From Erysipelotrichaceae bacterium (GTDB lineage: Bacteria > Bacillota_I > Bacilli_A > Erysipelotrichales > Erysipelotrichaceae): a DNA stretch of 54,907 nucleotides. The stretch covers positions 1 through 54,907 of the forward strand of contig JAFYHQ010000022.1 of NCBI GenBank assembly GCA_017539105.1, read 5' to 3'. The translations under genes and the position numbers were made by a program. This document shows positions 53,726 to 54,907 of this stretch, one piece after another; the stretch's first letter is position 1, and every line of letters starts with the position of its first letter. The notes beneath the pieces are model-generated. The model worked only from the letters and a program-made list of their open reading frames with translations, searched no databases and was not told the DNA's origin.

Positions 53726-54823
53726 TCATTCCTGTCTCAGTTTTTCTTCTGCGATTTCCATCAGTTCCTTTTCTGTCTGATATTCTCCTTTGAAAGGATA
53801 ACCTTTCTCCAAAGTAATAAACGCCTGCCTGCTCTTTTCAAGTTCTTTCTCATCCTTGAGATACAGGGCACGCACATAGAAATAACGGATGACGGAGAGT
53901 GCGCTCTTTCGTGCTCCTTCCAGATATTTCAGGGTCTGCTTATCCGTGATATCTTCAAAACAGCCATTCAGGCAATCGATGTATTTCTGATCCAGCAGCA
54001 GCATCTTCTTGTGATAATCCAACAATGGATAGTCTTTGGAAAGGATCTCTTTGATGAATGCTTCGGCTTCATTGAAACGGTGTTCATCCATGAGCTTGTT
54101 TTCTTTCCACAGGAGATTGGAAGTCCCGATGGATCCCGTATGCAGCGTCTCTTCCCGCAAGTCGATCGCTTCTTCAGGAATGTCTCTGGCTCTCGCGCCT
54201 TTGGACATCAGTTCATTGCTGTCAAGGATATTGTAGAAAGTATCGATCGCTACAGGATGTCTTTTCATCTCCCGGATATTCATGCCGTCATTGGCGATGC
54301 CGGTTCCATCGAACGGGATCCCGTTTCCGATCAGCATGATTAGGTCATACATTGCGTTGGCGGCAGCGAAGATCGCAAGATAAGGGTTCCTGGAAAGGAA
54401 GGCAATCAGATAGTTGATCACCATGAAGATGAAATTGAAAATCAGACCGCCCGCATTGTAAAGATAATACGGCTTCTTTTCCCTGTCGGTCGGCGTCCCC
54501 ATCAGACACTGGCCCACCGTTCCCGGGATAGAGAAACGTCCAAGTTTGAGCTTTCCGTCTTCCTTGCTGAGGATCATGGACAATACCCGATAGGACAGGA
54601 AACGGAATCCTGTCAGCAGACCAAAGACCATATGCCCCGCTTCATGAAGCGCTGTCTGCAGCACCAGAGCGATCCCCATCGACAGCAGAAACAACAGATA
54701 GATCGGGAAAATATCGATCCCTGCTTTGTATCCTATGATTCCGATCAGCAGTCCGCTTGGCAGGCATCCGAGCATCAGCAATATGCCCATCAGGAGTCTG
54801 TTTTTCTTGTTTTTCTTGTTCAT
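53726..54823 (-). CDS. M50-like membrane metalloprotease
   Basis: A 365-residue protein. The zinc motif HEAGH lies at residues 60-64 inside the second hydrophobic segment, and NGIPFDGTG near residue 168 corresponds to the late Asn-Pro-Asp-Gly site of site-2 proteases. Further membrane spans lie around residues 120-165. Residues 190-365 are a soluble helical region with TPR-like character (DEHRFNEAEAFIKEILSKDY). The substrate is unknown. It is a single-gene unit on the minus strand ending at the shared terminator. Confidence 0.8.
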   Translation of the reverse strand: MNKKNKKNRLLMGILLMLGCLPSGLLIGIIGYKAGIDIFPIYLLFLLSMGIALVLQTALHEAGHMVFGLLTGFRFLSYRVLSMILSKEDGKLKLGRFSIPGTVGQCLMGTPTDREKKPYYLYNAGGLIFNFIFMVINYLIAFLSRNPYLAIFAAANAMYDLIMLIGNGIPFDGTGIANDGMNIREMKRHPVAIDTFYNILDSNELMSKGARARDIPEEAIDLREETLHTGSIGTSNLLWKENKLMDEHRFNEAEAFIKEILSKDYPLLDYHKKMLLLDQKYIDCLNGCFEDITDKQTLKYLEGARKSALSVIRYFYVRALYLKDEKELEKSRQAFITLEKGYPFKGEYQTEKELMEIAEEKLRQE

Positions 54824-54907
54824 AAACGTTCCCTTCCGTTTCTTTTCTCATCCCTATTATATTCCCTGATGGATGTTTACTAAAGTGGAAGAATATTGTA
54901 CTAAAAA

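Overview
The window looks like chromosomal DNA of a low-to-medium-GC Firmicute. The best guess is the Erysipelotrichia or a neighbouring anaerobic lineage. Supporting this are strong AAGGAGG-type ribosome binding sites, short T-tailed terminators, KtrAB, RarA, PepF, a riboswitch-controlled metK, many GNAT acetyltransferases and Clostridia/Erysipelotrichia-style SLH repeats. Genus cannot be fixed by eye. TGA is used as a stop. No rRNA, tRNA, CRISPR array or prophage module was seen, and no stretch over 300 bases lacks a gene.

Left part (1-9.8 kb): the start of an IS3-like transposase is cut by the window edge. Then come YitT, MscL, a five-gene run (split chromate transporter, SDR, cupin, ABC exporter), a reverse operon (gpsA, tyrosine phosphatase, zinc-ribbon protein), an Asn/Ser/Gly-rich repeat protein and NudC. 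Toxin-antitoxin region (9.8-11.4 kb, with a third module at 25.5-26.8 kb): an RHH/GNAT pair and two different HicAB pairs, each directly preceded by a copy of the same terminator-plus-tail sequence. From 11.4 to 17.5 kb: an alpha/beta hydrolase, MutT, an ASCH protein, a short divergent MetK behind a compact SAM-clan riboswitch, a DUF4153 membrane protein and a Fic protein.

The centre (17.6-24.1 kb) is a complete F-type ATP synthase operon, atpI-B-E-F-(HA)-G-D-C, on the minus strand. Its delta and alpha subunits are one continuous reading frame. Its c subunit carries two glutamates spaced as in the two-carboxylate sodium-type rotor ring. RarA, the third toxin-antitoxin module with a coupled GNAT, a small membrane/zinc-ribbon/coiled-coil operon and KtrAB follow.

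The right part (30.8-54.9 kb) is rich in unusual domain combinations: a ferredoxin-rubredoxin fusion, a zinc ribbon joined to an L7/L12-like domain, an orphan SLH-Big2-solute-binding protein behind a structured leader, a Nudix-P-loop fusion, and a plus-strand run with two immunity-like proteins and a frameshifted acetyltransferase. Ordinary genes there include an aldo/keto reductase, GH172-type hydrolase, GtrA, PepF, a hybrid histidine kinase, an XRE regulator, a nitroreductase, an amidohydrolase, a GDPD and an M50-like protease.

The sodium-type c subunit, a KtrAB potassium system (sodium-linked in characterised members) and small redox proteins together suggest an anaerobe with partly sodium-based energetics. 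This last point is inference.
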